Part shown: positions 48,944-60,213 of the stretch, one piece after another
Numbering within the stretch: the first letter of the stretch is position 1
Layout: every line of letters begins with the position of its first letter
NCBI RefSeq assembly: GCF_024489055.1
Contig: NC_090230.1
Location: 5,776,001-5,840,000 of the forward strand
Source of the DNA: Chanodichthys erythropterus
Taxonomy: Eukaryota; Chordata; Actinopteri; Cypriniformes; Xenocyprididae
Direction of reading: 5' to 3'
DNA: 64,000 nucleotides
Position numbers and translations under genes: made by a program
Notes under the pieces: generated by a model
The model's input: only the letters and a program-made list of their open reading frames with translations
Database searches by the model: none
What the model was told of the DNA's origin: nothing

Positions 48944-49718
48944 CAGTGCCCTCCACAATTATTGGCACCCTTAGTAATTATGAGAAAAGGCGGCTGTGAA
49001 AATAAATTTGCATTGTTTTTCTGATCTTTCCTTCAAAAAAAAATAAATAAAAAAAATCACAAAATTATAACCTTTCATTGAAGGAAAGGAATTGAAAGTG
49101 GGGGGAAAATCACATTATGAAATGTTTTTCTCCAAAACACGTTGGCCATAATTATTGGCACCCTTTTATTCAAAACTTTTTGCAACCTCCTTTTGCCAAG
49201 ATAACAGCTCTGAGTCATCTTCCATGCCTTATGAGTTTGGAGAACACCTGACAAGTGATTAGAGACCATTCCTTCATACAGAATCTCTCCAGATCCTTCA
49301 GATTCCAGCTCCATGTTGTTGCTTCTCTTCAGTTCACTCTACTCATTTTCTTTAGGGTTCAGTTCGGAGGACTAGGATGGCCATGGCAGAAGCTTCATTT
49401 TGTGCTCAGTGACACATTTTTGTGTTGGTTTTGATGTTTGTTTTGGATCAGTGTCCTGATGGAAAATCCAACCACGGCCCATTATTGGATTTCTAGCAGA
49501 AGCAGTCAGGTTTTGATTTTTTTATCTGTTGGTATTTGCTAGAATCCATGATACCATGTATCTGAACAAGATGTCCAGGACCTCCAGCAGAAAAATAGGC
49601 CCACAACATTAAAAATCCAGCAGTATATTTAATCGTGGGCATGGGGCGCTTTTTATCCATGTGTGCACCAAACCCGTCTGGTGAGTTTGCTGCCAAAAAG
49701 CTCATTTTTTAATTTCAC
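48944..49718 (-). mobile_element. Truncated Tc1-type element A (minus strand)
   Basis: The terminus cagtgccctccacaattatt starts after a TA at 48942-48943. Minus-strand fragments of transposase are visible (GFLMLWAYFSAGGPGHLVQI at about 49600 and weaker pieces toward 49080). The copy stops at about 49718, where a different Tc1 fragment on the other strand begins. A second fragment of the same family lies at 55777-56105. Confidence 0.75.
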
Positions 49719-50309
49719 CCAATCCAACAGACGAGCTACTGTAGCTCAAATTGCTCAAGTTAATGCTGGTTCTAATAGAAAGTTGTCAGAGTTCACAGTG
49801 CATCACAGTTTGTTGTGTATGGGGCTGTATAGCCTCAGACCAGTCAGGGTGCCCATGCTGACCCCTGTCTACTGCCGAAAATGCCAACAGTGGGCACGTG
49901 AGCATCAGAACTGGACCACGGAGCAATGGGAGAAGGTGGCCTGGTCTGATGAATCACATTTTTTTGCATCACGTGGATGGCCGCATGCGTGAGTCAATTA
50001 CCTGGAGAACACATGGGACCAGGATGCATTATGTGAAGAAGGCAAGCCGGCAGAGGCAGTGTGACGCTTTGGGCAATGTTCTGCTGGGAAACCTTGGGTT
50101 CTGCCATCCATGTGGATGTCTCTTTGACACGTACCTCCTACCTAAAAGCATTGTTGCAGACCATGTATACCCTTCCATGGAAACGGTATTCCCTGGTGGC
50201 TGTGGCCTCTTTCAGCAGAATAATGCACCCTGCCACAAAGCAAAAATGGTTCAGGAATGGTTTGAGGAGCACAACAACAAGTTTGAGGTGTTGACTTGGC
50301 CTCCTCACA
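49719..50309 (+). pseudogene. Tc1-type element B, transposase fragment (plus strand)
   Basis: One frame gives the DNA-binding half and NWTTEQWEKVAWSDESHF, with the first catalytic Asp. A shift near 49970 moves to a second frame with DALGNVLLGN and GLFQQNNAPCHKAKMVQEWF. At the second catalytic site the expected Asp is Asn (QNN instead of QDN). The fragment ends at LTWPP, before the third catalytic Glu, and has no terminal repeats of its own. It is inactive. Confidence 0.8.
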
Positions 50310-50654
50310 CCGGTGCATCTGTATAAAAGTTGACGATGTGATGCATCGATTTAAAAAAGTGTGCATCGGATACAAGTTGGCATTTGTATCATGATGCATC
50401 AGTTCTAACATAACTGCATCTGTAAAAAACGATTTATTAATATATTTATTAATAGATGTTGACTGCTGCTACGTGAATATGATGCATCACAACACGAGAA
50501 CAAGACGTGTCAAGAGTCATATAATATAGATTAACATGGCAATACAAAGGCCTGTTTGTGAAAGGGCACGCATTAGAAGTCAGAAGACATTAAGTTAATT
50601 TATGATTTGCTGTCTGAACCAAAGAAATAAAAGCGAACTATCTGTACCCATATT

Positions 50655-52012
50655 CAGAGCCCTATGAAACACGGACGGAATCGCGGAATCCATTAATAAA
50701 AAACTGAGTTTACTGTATGATGGGGAACGTCATGGAATTTATCAAATTTTGGATGAATAAATCAAAATTAGGGTTCTAATAGAACACTTACATAATGCGA
50801 TATGGACTAGTGTCTGTAAATATGTAAAACCTCAAGAAGACAAAGTGAATATGAGTCCTACATGTTCTGCGTGTCTCTGGCGCAGACCTGCAAAAACATT
50901 TACTAGACATCCTGAAGCATGCGTGACGCTCGCGGTGTTTTTTCCAGCATCTGCCATCTTAACGCTGCGTTCCAGGCAGGTTTGTGAGCCCGTAAGTCAC
51001 GACTTCAAACCACCACTCACAACTTTGTAGCATTTCAGGCAAGTCACGCTAAACTGCCTGAGTGTAAACAAACCAGCATGGTGGACCGTACGGGGCTTAA
51101 GGTCATTTACAATCATTTCTATCACCAAAGGTGCTTACTCTTGCTTATTTGAGGGAAATGGAGGAGGAAAAATGCCGCATAAGGCAAGAGAAGCTGTTTA
51201 CTTTATGCTATTTTACCGTGCACTTGCATAAACACCGCATCCGTAGGGGCTGCCATTGTTGTTTCGCGGACTATGTGATGTCAGAGCGTGGAACTGGGAG
51301 TACATCGATCTAGTACGAGTTCATGGGTGGGAAGTCACGGGTTTGACTGCCGTTCCAGAGCACTTTCACGGGTAGAAGGTTGGAAAAACACGGGTTACGG
51401 GTTGCCTGGAACGCGGCATGATGACATGAACATATAAACTTCATCTCCAGAGCTGGTCTTAAAGTGTCACTTCGTGAGCATTTTACCATTTAATTTGAGA
51501 AATAACTATTGTCATATACACACAGAAACTTCAAGATAAAATAAAATAAATATTTAAATAAATAAAAGTCTGGTTTAACTTGTAACAGAAATATAGCCAT
51601 ATTACTATTGTAGTACTATGTATGTAGTCTACTATTGTATTACTATTGTATGGTATAATGTATTTCTTAATGATAAGGAATAATCACACAATTTTACAGT
51701 AACAGTAAACTTTGTTTGCAAAATAAAAAAAAAAATGAAAGGGTTATTTATATTTAATTTGATTGAAATTAGTTTTATGCCTTCATTTGATTATCAGAAA
51801 AATTAAAATACATGGCACAGAATTTCTGTAGGAAAAAAACATAGGGCCTTATTACTGTAAACTAATTAATAAAGTTGCTTTTTTATTAATTCAATTAATT
51901 ACACATGTTTTTGATTAAACCATGAAAACGGAATTCAGAAAAATTAAAACAGAAAACATAATTTGGTAAAAATAAAGATAAAATGGAGTATTTCAAGTAT
52001 TTCATAGAGCCC
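50655..52012. mobile_element. hAT-like element with a nested insertion
   Basis: The ends cagagccctatgaaa and ttcatagagccct are imperfect inverted repeats. The flanks cccatatt and tacatatt match at 6 of 8. The body is AT-rich apart from the nested block 50963-51419. No transposase is recognised. Confidence 0.5.
50963..51419. mobile_element. Nested Harbinger-like MITE
   Basis: The ends gctgcgttccaggca and tgcctggaacgcggca form a near-perfect inverted pair around a GC-richer body. The 60-61 aa frames inside have no recognised domain. Confidence 0.5.
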
Positions 52013-52019
52013 TACATAT

Positions 52020-52232
52020 TGAATTGCATAGCATCATATTTTTTTCATTGCATTGTATCACATTGTGTTGAATCAAATCGAAATTGGATCGCATTGCATC
52101 GTAATTGGGGTGAATCATATCACATCACATCGGTAGCTGTTTCATATGTATCTTTAATGTATCGTATCATTGGCTATGCATCAAGATGCGTATCACATCA
52201 TCAGCCTCATTTATGGAGATGCACATCCCTAG
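52020..52232. repeat. Fragment of a hAT repeat rich in tatcg/catcg words
   Basis: Runs of atcacatcacatcgg, tgtatcgtatcattgg and a terminal acatccctag resemble the end of a known fish hAT family. Similar words occur at 50325-50400. Confidence 0.4.
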
Positions 52233-52234
52233 TG

Positions 52235-52262
<28 letters not shown>

Positions 52263-52265
<3 letters not shown>

Positions 52266-52572
52266 CCACATATCTCGTCCTGCTGGTAAGTCACATCAGT
52301 GATTGCTCCTTCTTAATAACTAAGTTTGGATTGTTTTCAAGGCTAAGTTTGAACTTTAAACTACACAAAAGTTTACCTATTTTGTCTGTCAGCTCCTAGT
52401 TGTATTAGTCGAGTCAAATATGTGTTATTTGTGACGATAAGATGAAGAGTGTGTTTATTGGCCTGCTTGTGAACTCCAAACTTCTGTTTATTTCATTTAA
52501 AACAGAATTTGACTTCTCATGCGACGTCGATGTGCTGCATTCTAATAAGCCTTTTGGTGCCGTTTGTCCCAG
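52263..52572 (+). other. Exon-intron-exon-like segment (non-coding?)
   Basis: Segment 52263-52285 ends ...tcctgctg|GTAAGT. A 220-bp intron-like stretch (52286-52505) ends cttctgtttatttc...AAAACAG. Segment 52506-52572 ends ...gtttgtcccag|GTATGT. The proximal piece follows a (GA)n run and a TATA-like tract. A related copy at 52899-52981 has the two segments joined without the intron. No protein is recognised. Confidence 0.4.
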
Positions 52573-52898
52573 GTATGTGTTTTATTCGGTTTTGTCATGT
52601 TCTGTGTTAAAATATTAGCCCCAGCTGAGTGTTAGCTATTAGCAAACATGCTATGTGTTTGCACGTGCTCTCCTGTGTAACTGTGCCATTTTAAGGCTGC
52701 GTTCTTCTCTCCTCATTTCATTTATGCAAAATATGTAAAATATGTAAAAATGACTTGAGTTTATAGTTTCTCTGTATTAATGTGAATTGTCTGTATTAGT
52801 GTTTTATATTTTATTTTCTTTAATGTATGCTTCATTTAGAGTTTAGTCCACTATATGTTAACGGTCACTTTGTAGAAAATATGTAGCCTAATCAGCAG

Positions 52899-52981
52899 AG
52901 CTGCATATCTTATCCTGCTGACTTCTCATGCGACATCGATGCACTGCATTCTGATCAGCCTTTTGGTGCTGATTGTCCCAG
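52899..52981 (+). pseudogene. Intron-less copy of the 52263-52572 segment
   Basis: catatcttatcctgctg is followed at once by acttctcatgcgac and then by the rest of the second segment to ttgtcccag. It aligns to both exon-like parts of the neighbour, apart from 6 nt lost at the joint and scattered substitutions. Confidence 0.4.
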
Positions 52982-53085
52982 TCTTGTCTTGTCCCAGGTC
53001 CAGTAAAGCAACTTTGAGTGACCATCCACCTGATCTCAGCCTGAATTATTCCATCCAACACAGTCATATATATATTCATACAACA

Positions 53086-54726
53086 GTTCTGTCTGGTTCT
53101 CGAATCTGATTGGCTGATAGCCGTGCAATATTTCAGTGATAACAGCACTCCTCCTACCTTTTCACCATTTGTATCACTCCGCTTGAAGTGACCATCATGG
53201 CGGACGAGCAAATCCACCGTAATTTTTGAGAATACTACATGTTGTACCACGAACTGTGAACTGTTTTAATAGTTTTTTTAGACGAGAATGTAGTTGTTTA
53301 GACCTGAAATATGTGATTCATATTTAATAATAGCGCCTATTTTACAATTTGTTTTGATGTTTTCGGAGATGCGAGCTCCAGGCCATCAGCGGCCGTTTAG
53401 GGGTCATGTACGCTCCGAGAACTGCTCCATCTTGGCCAGTGCTTCGGGGATTTACCGCTGGCTCTTATAGTGGTTAAACATGAGACATAATTCAATTTGA
53501 GTACATAAAACGGGCAATCTTTGGTCTTATTAATCTATTATTTGTTCCAGAGCAAGTCGAATTGTGCTATGTTAAATTTGATAATAATTAATGTTACCTT
53601 ACATCCTTTATATAACATATGCTATAACTAGACGGGAAATATCAGATGAAGACTCTTCTCCGCTCTTCAAATATGTAAAACATTAAACTTTATAGACAGT
53701 GTTTTTTGAGTAAAGAAAACGCTTTACATTTTTTTTTTTTTCAAACAGAACTTCATTTACCTTTGCATTGCACAGAGGAGATGTCCAAACTGCATGCTCA
53801 CTTCATTCACGAGGTGAGGCGGATTTATGAGCTTTGACTGACAGTTTGAGGATCAAATTGAGTTACGAGATTTTGTCACAAGCTCTTTAAAATCCCCTTC
53901 ATTCGTTAAATATTTGTAAAACCCACATACAAGCGTAAAGGGTGACCCAAGGTTTTTTTTTTTTTTTTTAATAACTAGTGCTTTACGCTTGACTGAACTG
54001 TACAATTGTGTTTATTTGTTGTTCAATAAATATTATTTTATATAAATATAGTGTGTAAGTGCATTATGTGCGTAAATGCATTAATGCGTAATATGGATTG
54101 AGTGAAAGTTACATTAATACGCCATTAGATGGCAGCAACACTTTACAGGAGAATGAGTCTCTCAATCACTAGAGACTTTTAAATTGAAAGGAACTTTTGC
54201 AAAGGAAGTTGTTTTTGCACTGTGGTGTTATGGATGTTTTGGAAAATTCCGATAGCTGTAAAAAAAGGAGAAATACAAGATCGCTTTCCTCAGCGGACAT
54301 TCAAACAGACTTTTATAATGATATAATATTATGGAGATCAACTTGAAGAATGAATGTAATGCAATATATCAGACAGGTAATATTCTCTCTCTCTCTCTCA
54401 TACTGTACAAAATTCAATGAGTTTCAATGAAGCGACTCAACGTTCCTTCTTTACTAGTTCTGAAGTGACGTTTTAGAATTAGTAACGGAGGCTTGGTCCA
54501 ACTGTCAACTTGAGATTTGAATCTGTGGTGGAAGGAAGTAGTGCTGCACGAAAGAGGGTTTTAAAGACACTCCGTTGTTGGCTTTATTTGTCTACACACT
54601 CGTGCCGTCGAACAGTTGTATAAACACAATATCACACTCGTTTCCAGGCCTGCGGCCTCATGCCTACGGATGAATCACAGCCGTGCTGATATACAGCCAT
54701 ATCGCACGGCTACGAGTGTGATATTG

Positions 54727-54735
<9 letters not shown>
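53086..54735. mobile_element. Large dispersed element, class unknown
   Basis: The left part has gattggctgatagccgtgca. The right part has gccatatcgcacggctacga, which is partly complementary (gccgtgc-atat). I recognise these ends as a repeated fish sequence. The body holds a T-run, CpG-bearing patches and one short frame (54230-54346). Confidence 0.4.
54230..54346 (+). CDS. Short frame of 38 aa in the element, doubtful
   Basis: Starts MDVLENSDSCKKRRNTRSLS with a basic KKRR patch and ends at a TGA. It could be the first exon of an element-encoded protein or chance. No similarity is recognised. Confidence 0.12.
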   Translation: MDVLENSDSCKKRRNTRSLSSADIQTDFYNDIILWRST

Positions 54736-54768
<33 letters not shown>

Positions 54769-54773
54769 TATAT
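54729..54773. repeat. (TA)n microsatellite
   Basis: About 20 TA units. From 54780 to 55450 no gene or element is recognised. Confidence 0.93.
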
Positions 54774-55451
54774 ATGGGCATACAGTTTCTATACTGCCAG
54801 TAGCAGATCTTGACTTATTGTATTGGATCTTTTTACTGGTATAGCCCAGTCCTAATCACCATTCATTTCAGTTCCACTGAAAGTATTGACGTTGCCTTAA
54901 CTTGAATTTCTTAAAAATATATTTAAAATTTTTGAATTTAAAGCTTTATACAATGCATCAGAAACCCTGCACATAATGTATTCTGCTTCTCTGCAAATAT
55001 GTTAGTCTTAAGTGTGGATCCTATCGAAATATCCTTCATAATATCTATCGGAGTTGAAGAGGTTCTCTGAATCTAATGCTGTGTTTTAAATGCAACACCA
55101 TGTGTTATTTCACACTTTATTTTAGAGCCCTTCCATACTAAGAGCAATTCCATAGGGTCAGACATCTCTGCAGAGGAAAACACAAAGGAATGAAGTGTAT
55201 TTTAAAAGATGACATTGAAGAGTAGGTATAACTTCTGCTTAAGCTGAAACAAGCACTTCAGAACAGCCCTCATGAGCGATGCTTAGTGCCATCTTAGGAT
55301 TTATTCACTGCACACCAACAAAAATAGATTTCAATTACATAAAACCACAGCTGAACTTGTTTTATATGAGAATGGATTCAACAAACGAGGAAGTCATATT
55401 CCTAGCTGAATCCCCCCTCCCCCCATTTTATCTTTGTTATTTTATTTTTAA

Positions 55452-55507
55452 TTTAAAATGAGCGCTGCATATTTCTGGAGTCTGATCATATTCTGAAGTA
55501 AAACATA

Positions 55508-55574
<67 letters not shown>

Positions 55575-55576
55575 TG

Positions 55577-55649
<73 letters not shown>

Positions 55650-55699
55650 TATGTTCAAAATATGATCAGACTCCAGAAATATACAGCGCTCATTTTAAA
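55452..55699. repeat. 248-bp palindrome with (TA)n core
   Basis: The outer arms (from tttaaaatgagcgctg at 55452, and its complement ending at 55699) match over about 57 bp with two substitutions and one 6-nt gap. The centre is two long TA runs around ttagtgtatgtg. Confidence 0.9.
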
Positions 55700-55776
55700 G
55701 TCCATATTTCACCCTTGGTAAAAATATGAACAAAGAAACCTGCATTATTAATCCTTTTGACCTTTTATTTAAAAAC

Positions 55777-56105
55777 CCACAATGATCAGAGAACATTCCT
55801 TCATACATAATCTCTCCAGATCCTTCAAATTCCCAGGTTCATGTTCTCCTCTTCAGTTCACCCCACTCATTTTCTTTTGGGTTCAGGTCAGGGGACTGCA
55901 TGGTTATGACAGAACCTTAATGTTGTGCTCAGTGACACATTTTAATGTTTGTTTTGGATTATTGTCCTGATGGAATATCCAACCACGGCCCATTATAAGA
56001 TTTCTAGCAGAAGCGGTCAGGTTTTAATTTTGTATCTGTTGGTATTTGCTAGAATCCATGATGCCATGTATCTGAACAAAATGCCCAGGATATCTGGCAT
56101 AAATA
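55777..56105 (-). mobile_element. Fragment of Tc1 family A
   Basis: Collinear with 49255-49580 (cattccttcatac, tcctgatggaa-atccaacc, ttggtatttgctagaatcca). The terminal repeats are lost. Confidence 0.7.
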
Positions 56106-56163
56106 TAGGATATAAACAATAACATGAACAATTATCCATTTGTGCTCCTTGGAGAGTCTAAAG

Positions 56164-56318
56164 AAGTGGTCTCAAACTGCCAGCCCGCGGCCATTTACAG
56201 CTCCATCTGGCCCGCAACTGATCTCAAAAATAAAAAATAATCTGGCCCGCTAAGTTGTTGTTGTTGCTGTTGTTATTTTATTATTATTATTATTATTATT
56301 ATAACTGCTACTGCTATT

Positions 56319-56352
<34 letters not shown>

Positions 56353-56709
56353 CATGCAGGAAGATTTGATGAGAGCTGGTTTGGGGCTTTTGTAGATTAT
56401 TTGTTGTTTGGCTGTGCGAATGAAAGATGTTTTTTTTCCAAACCGAAAAGGAAAGTGGATGAGGAACACAGTTTCAAGAAAGATGGACATTGCAGTATTT
56501 TTTCATTGAGTTTAATGGAAATGCTATCTGCAGTTTAAGTATGGAAAAAATATTTTATTAATGCAATTTCAAGTAAATGAGAAATAATGCAAAGAAAAGT
56601 AAATTTTTAGAAGTGTTGCGTTTTCTTGTGCTTGAAGGTTAAAATGGCCCTCCTATGAGGCGTCAGTCACAGCAACGGCCCCCAGCCGATTTGAGTTTGA
56701 GACCCCATG
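56164..56709. mobile_element. hAT-type non-autonomous element
   Basis: The ends aagtggtctcaaact and agtttgagaccccatg form an inverted pair. An exact 8-bp target duplication, gtctaaag, lies at 56156-56163 and 56710-56717. The ends contain ggcccgc-type sequence. A (TTA)n run and a poly(A) stretch of about 30 bp (56321-56351) sit inside. Confidence 0.75.
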
Positions 56710-56720
56710 GTCTAAAGCTA

Positions 56721-56900
56721 TTTTCACACTGTTTGTCCAAATCCGATTGTGTATTCAATTGGAATCTGATCTAAAATAAACACCTTAGCAACATAATGCA
56801 AAAACATTTAGAACACCTTAGCCTCCACCTAGCAACACCCTATCAGCCAATGGGCTGAAACACTCAGAACACACTACCAACAAATTAGAAACACCCTAGT
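56721..56900. repeat. Dispersed repeats
   Basis: 56721-56775 is an inverted relative of 18320-18383. 56780-56900 is a degenerate array of cttagcaacaccc / gaacaccttag words seen in many fish genomes. Confidence 0.4.
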
Positions 56901-56929
56901 ATTTGTGAGATTTGTGAGAGTCCGGTCAA

Positions 56930-58030
56930 CTAGTAGAGTCTTTGGTCATCAACACAAGGAAGACACAGTTATAATAAAATCAATGAAATTTATTAACAAT
57001 AGACATGCACGAGTAAATACCACAACGATTAATAATGAAATAATGAATATGCACTTCTAAAACATAGTAAAATAATAATCAAAGCAGAATACTGAATTAA
57101 ATCAAAGAAACAAATAAAATAAGTGAACACAGAATAGATAAATGCAACACTGTTGAACTGAATGTAGAATGGAAGAGAATTGTATGGGAATGCTTCTTAT
57201 GGAAGCCACCTAATGGCTCTGGTAACATGATGATAAATAATTGCTTATTTATCATTCAACAAATAATATCCCTATTATTTGTAACAAGCTGACCTCAAGT
57301 AACTGTTATCTAAACAGGTTAGAAAAACTAATGCCAAGGTCTCTAGAAAAGAGGTTTGGTAAGTTTATATTTACGTTCCACACAGTCGGGTGATCAATCC
57401 GGTAGCAGAGACGTCTTCCACTGATGATGCAGGCTGCGTGCAGTGGGAGGGCGCGAAGTTGCGATCCAGTAGTCGTGCCACGCTATGCTGGAGGAAGCTG
57501 AACTTCGGTTGCGCCAAGGGGTCCTTTAGGATGGACTGGGCTGCTGGGTCAGATGAATCTTCACAGGTTCCTTTGCAGGCTGGCTGCGTTGCTCAGGAGC
57601 CGTGTGGTACAAGCAATGTCTGCCGATGCAGAGGTCCTTTGCGGACTGGGCTGCGCTACTGTAGGAGCCGTAAGGGTCAGATGAAGTCCCTCAACGCCGG
57701 GGCCCTTTTGCAGCTAGAGTGCACCTGGAAGCAATGAAAAAGGTTTTGCTCGCAAAAGCTTCACCTTAACCGTCTTGCAGTTTCTTTCCTCGTCAGGTCA
57801 GAAACTCAGGACGTGGAGTGTCTGTTAATGTCTCCTTCCCCGTCGAGATGGAAACGCAGAACAAGGGTGTGTCTACCCGGGGGACATATTTATCCCTTGC
57901 TGATGAGGAGGAGATTGAAATGTGGCGCCTTGCCGATCCTGGAGTGTTATTGGCTACTGTTATCTGAAGCAGCCCCGGTGTTGCCCACCCTAGTGTGGAA
58001 CTCATTTGCATAGCATAAAGTACAGTGTTA
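56930..58030 (-). mobile_element. Candidate solo LTR or promoter-bearing element
   Basis: On the minus strand there is a CCAAT box (57953-57949), a TATA-like ATAAATAT (57893-57886) about 60 bp downstream, and an AATAAA signal at 56994-56989. A GC-richer middle (57390-57800) contains three imperfect repeats around tttgcggactgggctgcgc. Promoter plus polyadenylation signal in about 1 kb with no gene between fits an LTR, but its ends and target duplication were not found. The 115-aa plus-strand frame has no recognised domain. Confidence 0.3.
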
Positions 58031-58749
58031 AAATAGTGTCTTTAACATTTTACCCATGCTTTATTTCTTTACCAAACCTCTTTCAAATTATTAAAGGCAT
58101 CGTAGGGAACAGATAGACACCAAACAGATATGAAATGGTTAAATCATCGTCCATGCATCTGTTTATCTGTTAACAGGTCTGTCCCATGACCTGTTGGTTT
58201 AGCAGTCAGTAACCATTAACATAAACTGTGCTTTACATGAAGATGGAGTGGATGTGAAGCAGTTTAGATAAAATTAAGGCCTCCAAACATAGGATTTTTT
58301 TGAATGGATTTAGATAGATCTCTGTGGCCTTTCTTTATTTCAGTCACTGCTGCTTCAACCCGGAGGTCATGAAGGAATTTTTATGGCAGTCCTTGCCTAA
58401 ACCTTAGGAATGAGTTTAATGTTTAGAGTCAATGTGTCGTCCAATGAGAAGTCTTCTTCTTGGTTTTGGTGGGTGCAGAAGGTCCCCCTTCCTGTTCTGG
58501 AAGAGGTGTCTGGTAGTTGTCCCAACATCTTATCTGATGTTGCTGAACATTTATTAATGTTCATTCACCAAAGATCCAATCACGGTGTGGCACAAATTCC
58601 TACACACCAGCAGTTACAGAGGGGCCCTGTTGTAAACTGGTCCCTGGAATGCCATCTTGACTGGTGTTCACAACAGAACTATAGTTATGGTTAAGTTAAC
58701 TTTCTTTTTTGCCTTTTTCCTTAGACAATGTTGTCTTTCCTAAACTCCC

Positions 58750-58754
<5 letters not shown>

Positions 58755-58787
<33 letters not shown>
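58755..58787. repeat. (TC)n microsatellite
   Basis: About 16 TC units. From 58030 to 59780 no gene is recognised. Confidence 0.9.
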
Positions 58788-58789
<2 letters not shown>

Positions 58790-59789
58790 TCCCCTACATC
58801 TGGGACTCCCCTGCTAAATTAAGGAAGCAAATTGTCCATTACGAAAAGTCATTAGACACAGAGAATACATTAGGACATTGTTATGGTTGAGAATATTGTT
58901 TTCTGTTTTAATCAAACCATTAACACGTTAGCGCAAATCCAGGACGGTGCTATCATCATACATTGGACCCTTGAGGAATGGCTTTTAACTCTCTTGGAGT
59001 GAGTTTCATTGATTGAAGTGAGTCACAAGGGCAAGAACTCTCACTTGACTTACCCCAAAAACTCCCAGCTGGATCCAAACCTTCAATATCGTCTGAAGAA
59101 AACCATATCACCTGTGCAGCTAATCAAATGTGAATCAATGGAGCAGCTGACATTTGAAGTAAATCTGAACTGTGAAATGAAAAATACACATAGAGGAACT
59201 AAATGACATATTTTCTACTGCGCATACAAAATCAATATTCAGCAAGTGCTGTTTATTGAAAAAACAGCTCAGTAACCTGGACGACATGTCTCAAATTCTT
59301 TTCTACACTAAAGTTTGCTAGAAGACATCTATTTCCATAAGTGTGTAGCACATTGTGGCATATGGTATGGTCAATAGTGTGATAAATGAGTCATCAATGA
59401 AAAACGAAGCCTCAGTCTTGCAAGGTCACACAAGCGTCAATAGATCTTATTAAACACCTCCCATTGAACTTTAATTAGATTGATATTTAGATCAGTTTGA
59501 TTCATAGAATGTTTACTCAAAAAAACAAACAAACAAACAAACACTTCTGTAGAACCCCAAAGACCGTTCAAGTCTCTGTTTTCCATACAAGAATGCCATA
59601 GTTTGGCTTCAGAATAACTGAGTCATATAGACTGGTTTTATCGTGTTTTTGTGGTCCCTGGACACTAACTACTTTAATTGTGAAAATATGTATGTATAGC
59701 TCTTGTGAGAAAGAAATACACTTTAGCATACGTTTAAAAAGAGTGATTATTACAGAAATAACATATTTTTGAATAATAAATGGCTACAC

Positions 59790-60110
59790 AAGGTGTCCGT
59801 GTTACTGTCACTATTACATTGTTAGTCTTAGTTCCATTTTCAAGGACTTTTAGTTTGCTCATCTTTTGTTACCTGTTGTCTATGTTTCTTTGTTCACACC
59901 AGTCATTTGTCACAACTCATTTATTAGTTCACCTATTAGTCTTTGAGTTCATCATCATTGTGTATTTATGTTCCTCTTCAGTTGCCATTCATTGTCCAAT
60001 ATTGTTGTGTTGTTGTTGTTTTTTTTTTACATGCTGTGTTATTTGAGTTTCTTCACTATTGGATTACCTGTGTCTCTTGGATTAATAAACATTGTTTCAA
60101 TTTGAATTAG
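59790..60110. repeat. Dispersed repeat ending in attaataaac
   Basis: T/C-rich sequence ending ctcttggattaataaac, which I recognise as the tail of a recurrent fish repeat. The 88-aa hydrophobic frame across it is a by-product. Confidence 0.35.
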
Positions 60111-60213
60111 TTTGTCTATATCTTCTTAATCCTGGGGACTAAACATTGCAGTTACAGTGTAATTATACATTTACTTTAAGAACTGAGTAATAATAATTAA
60201 CTACATGTATGTA

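Noticed and set aside
57390..57737. 115-aa frame in the GC-richer block
   Set aside because: No recognised domain; better explained as part of a repeat or LTR with internal repeats.
59780..60046. 88-aa hydrophobic, Cys-rich frame
   Set aside because: Low-complexity T/C-rich DNA in a recognised repeat tail; membrane-like composition is a by-product.
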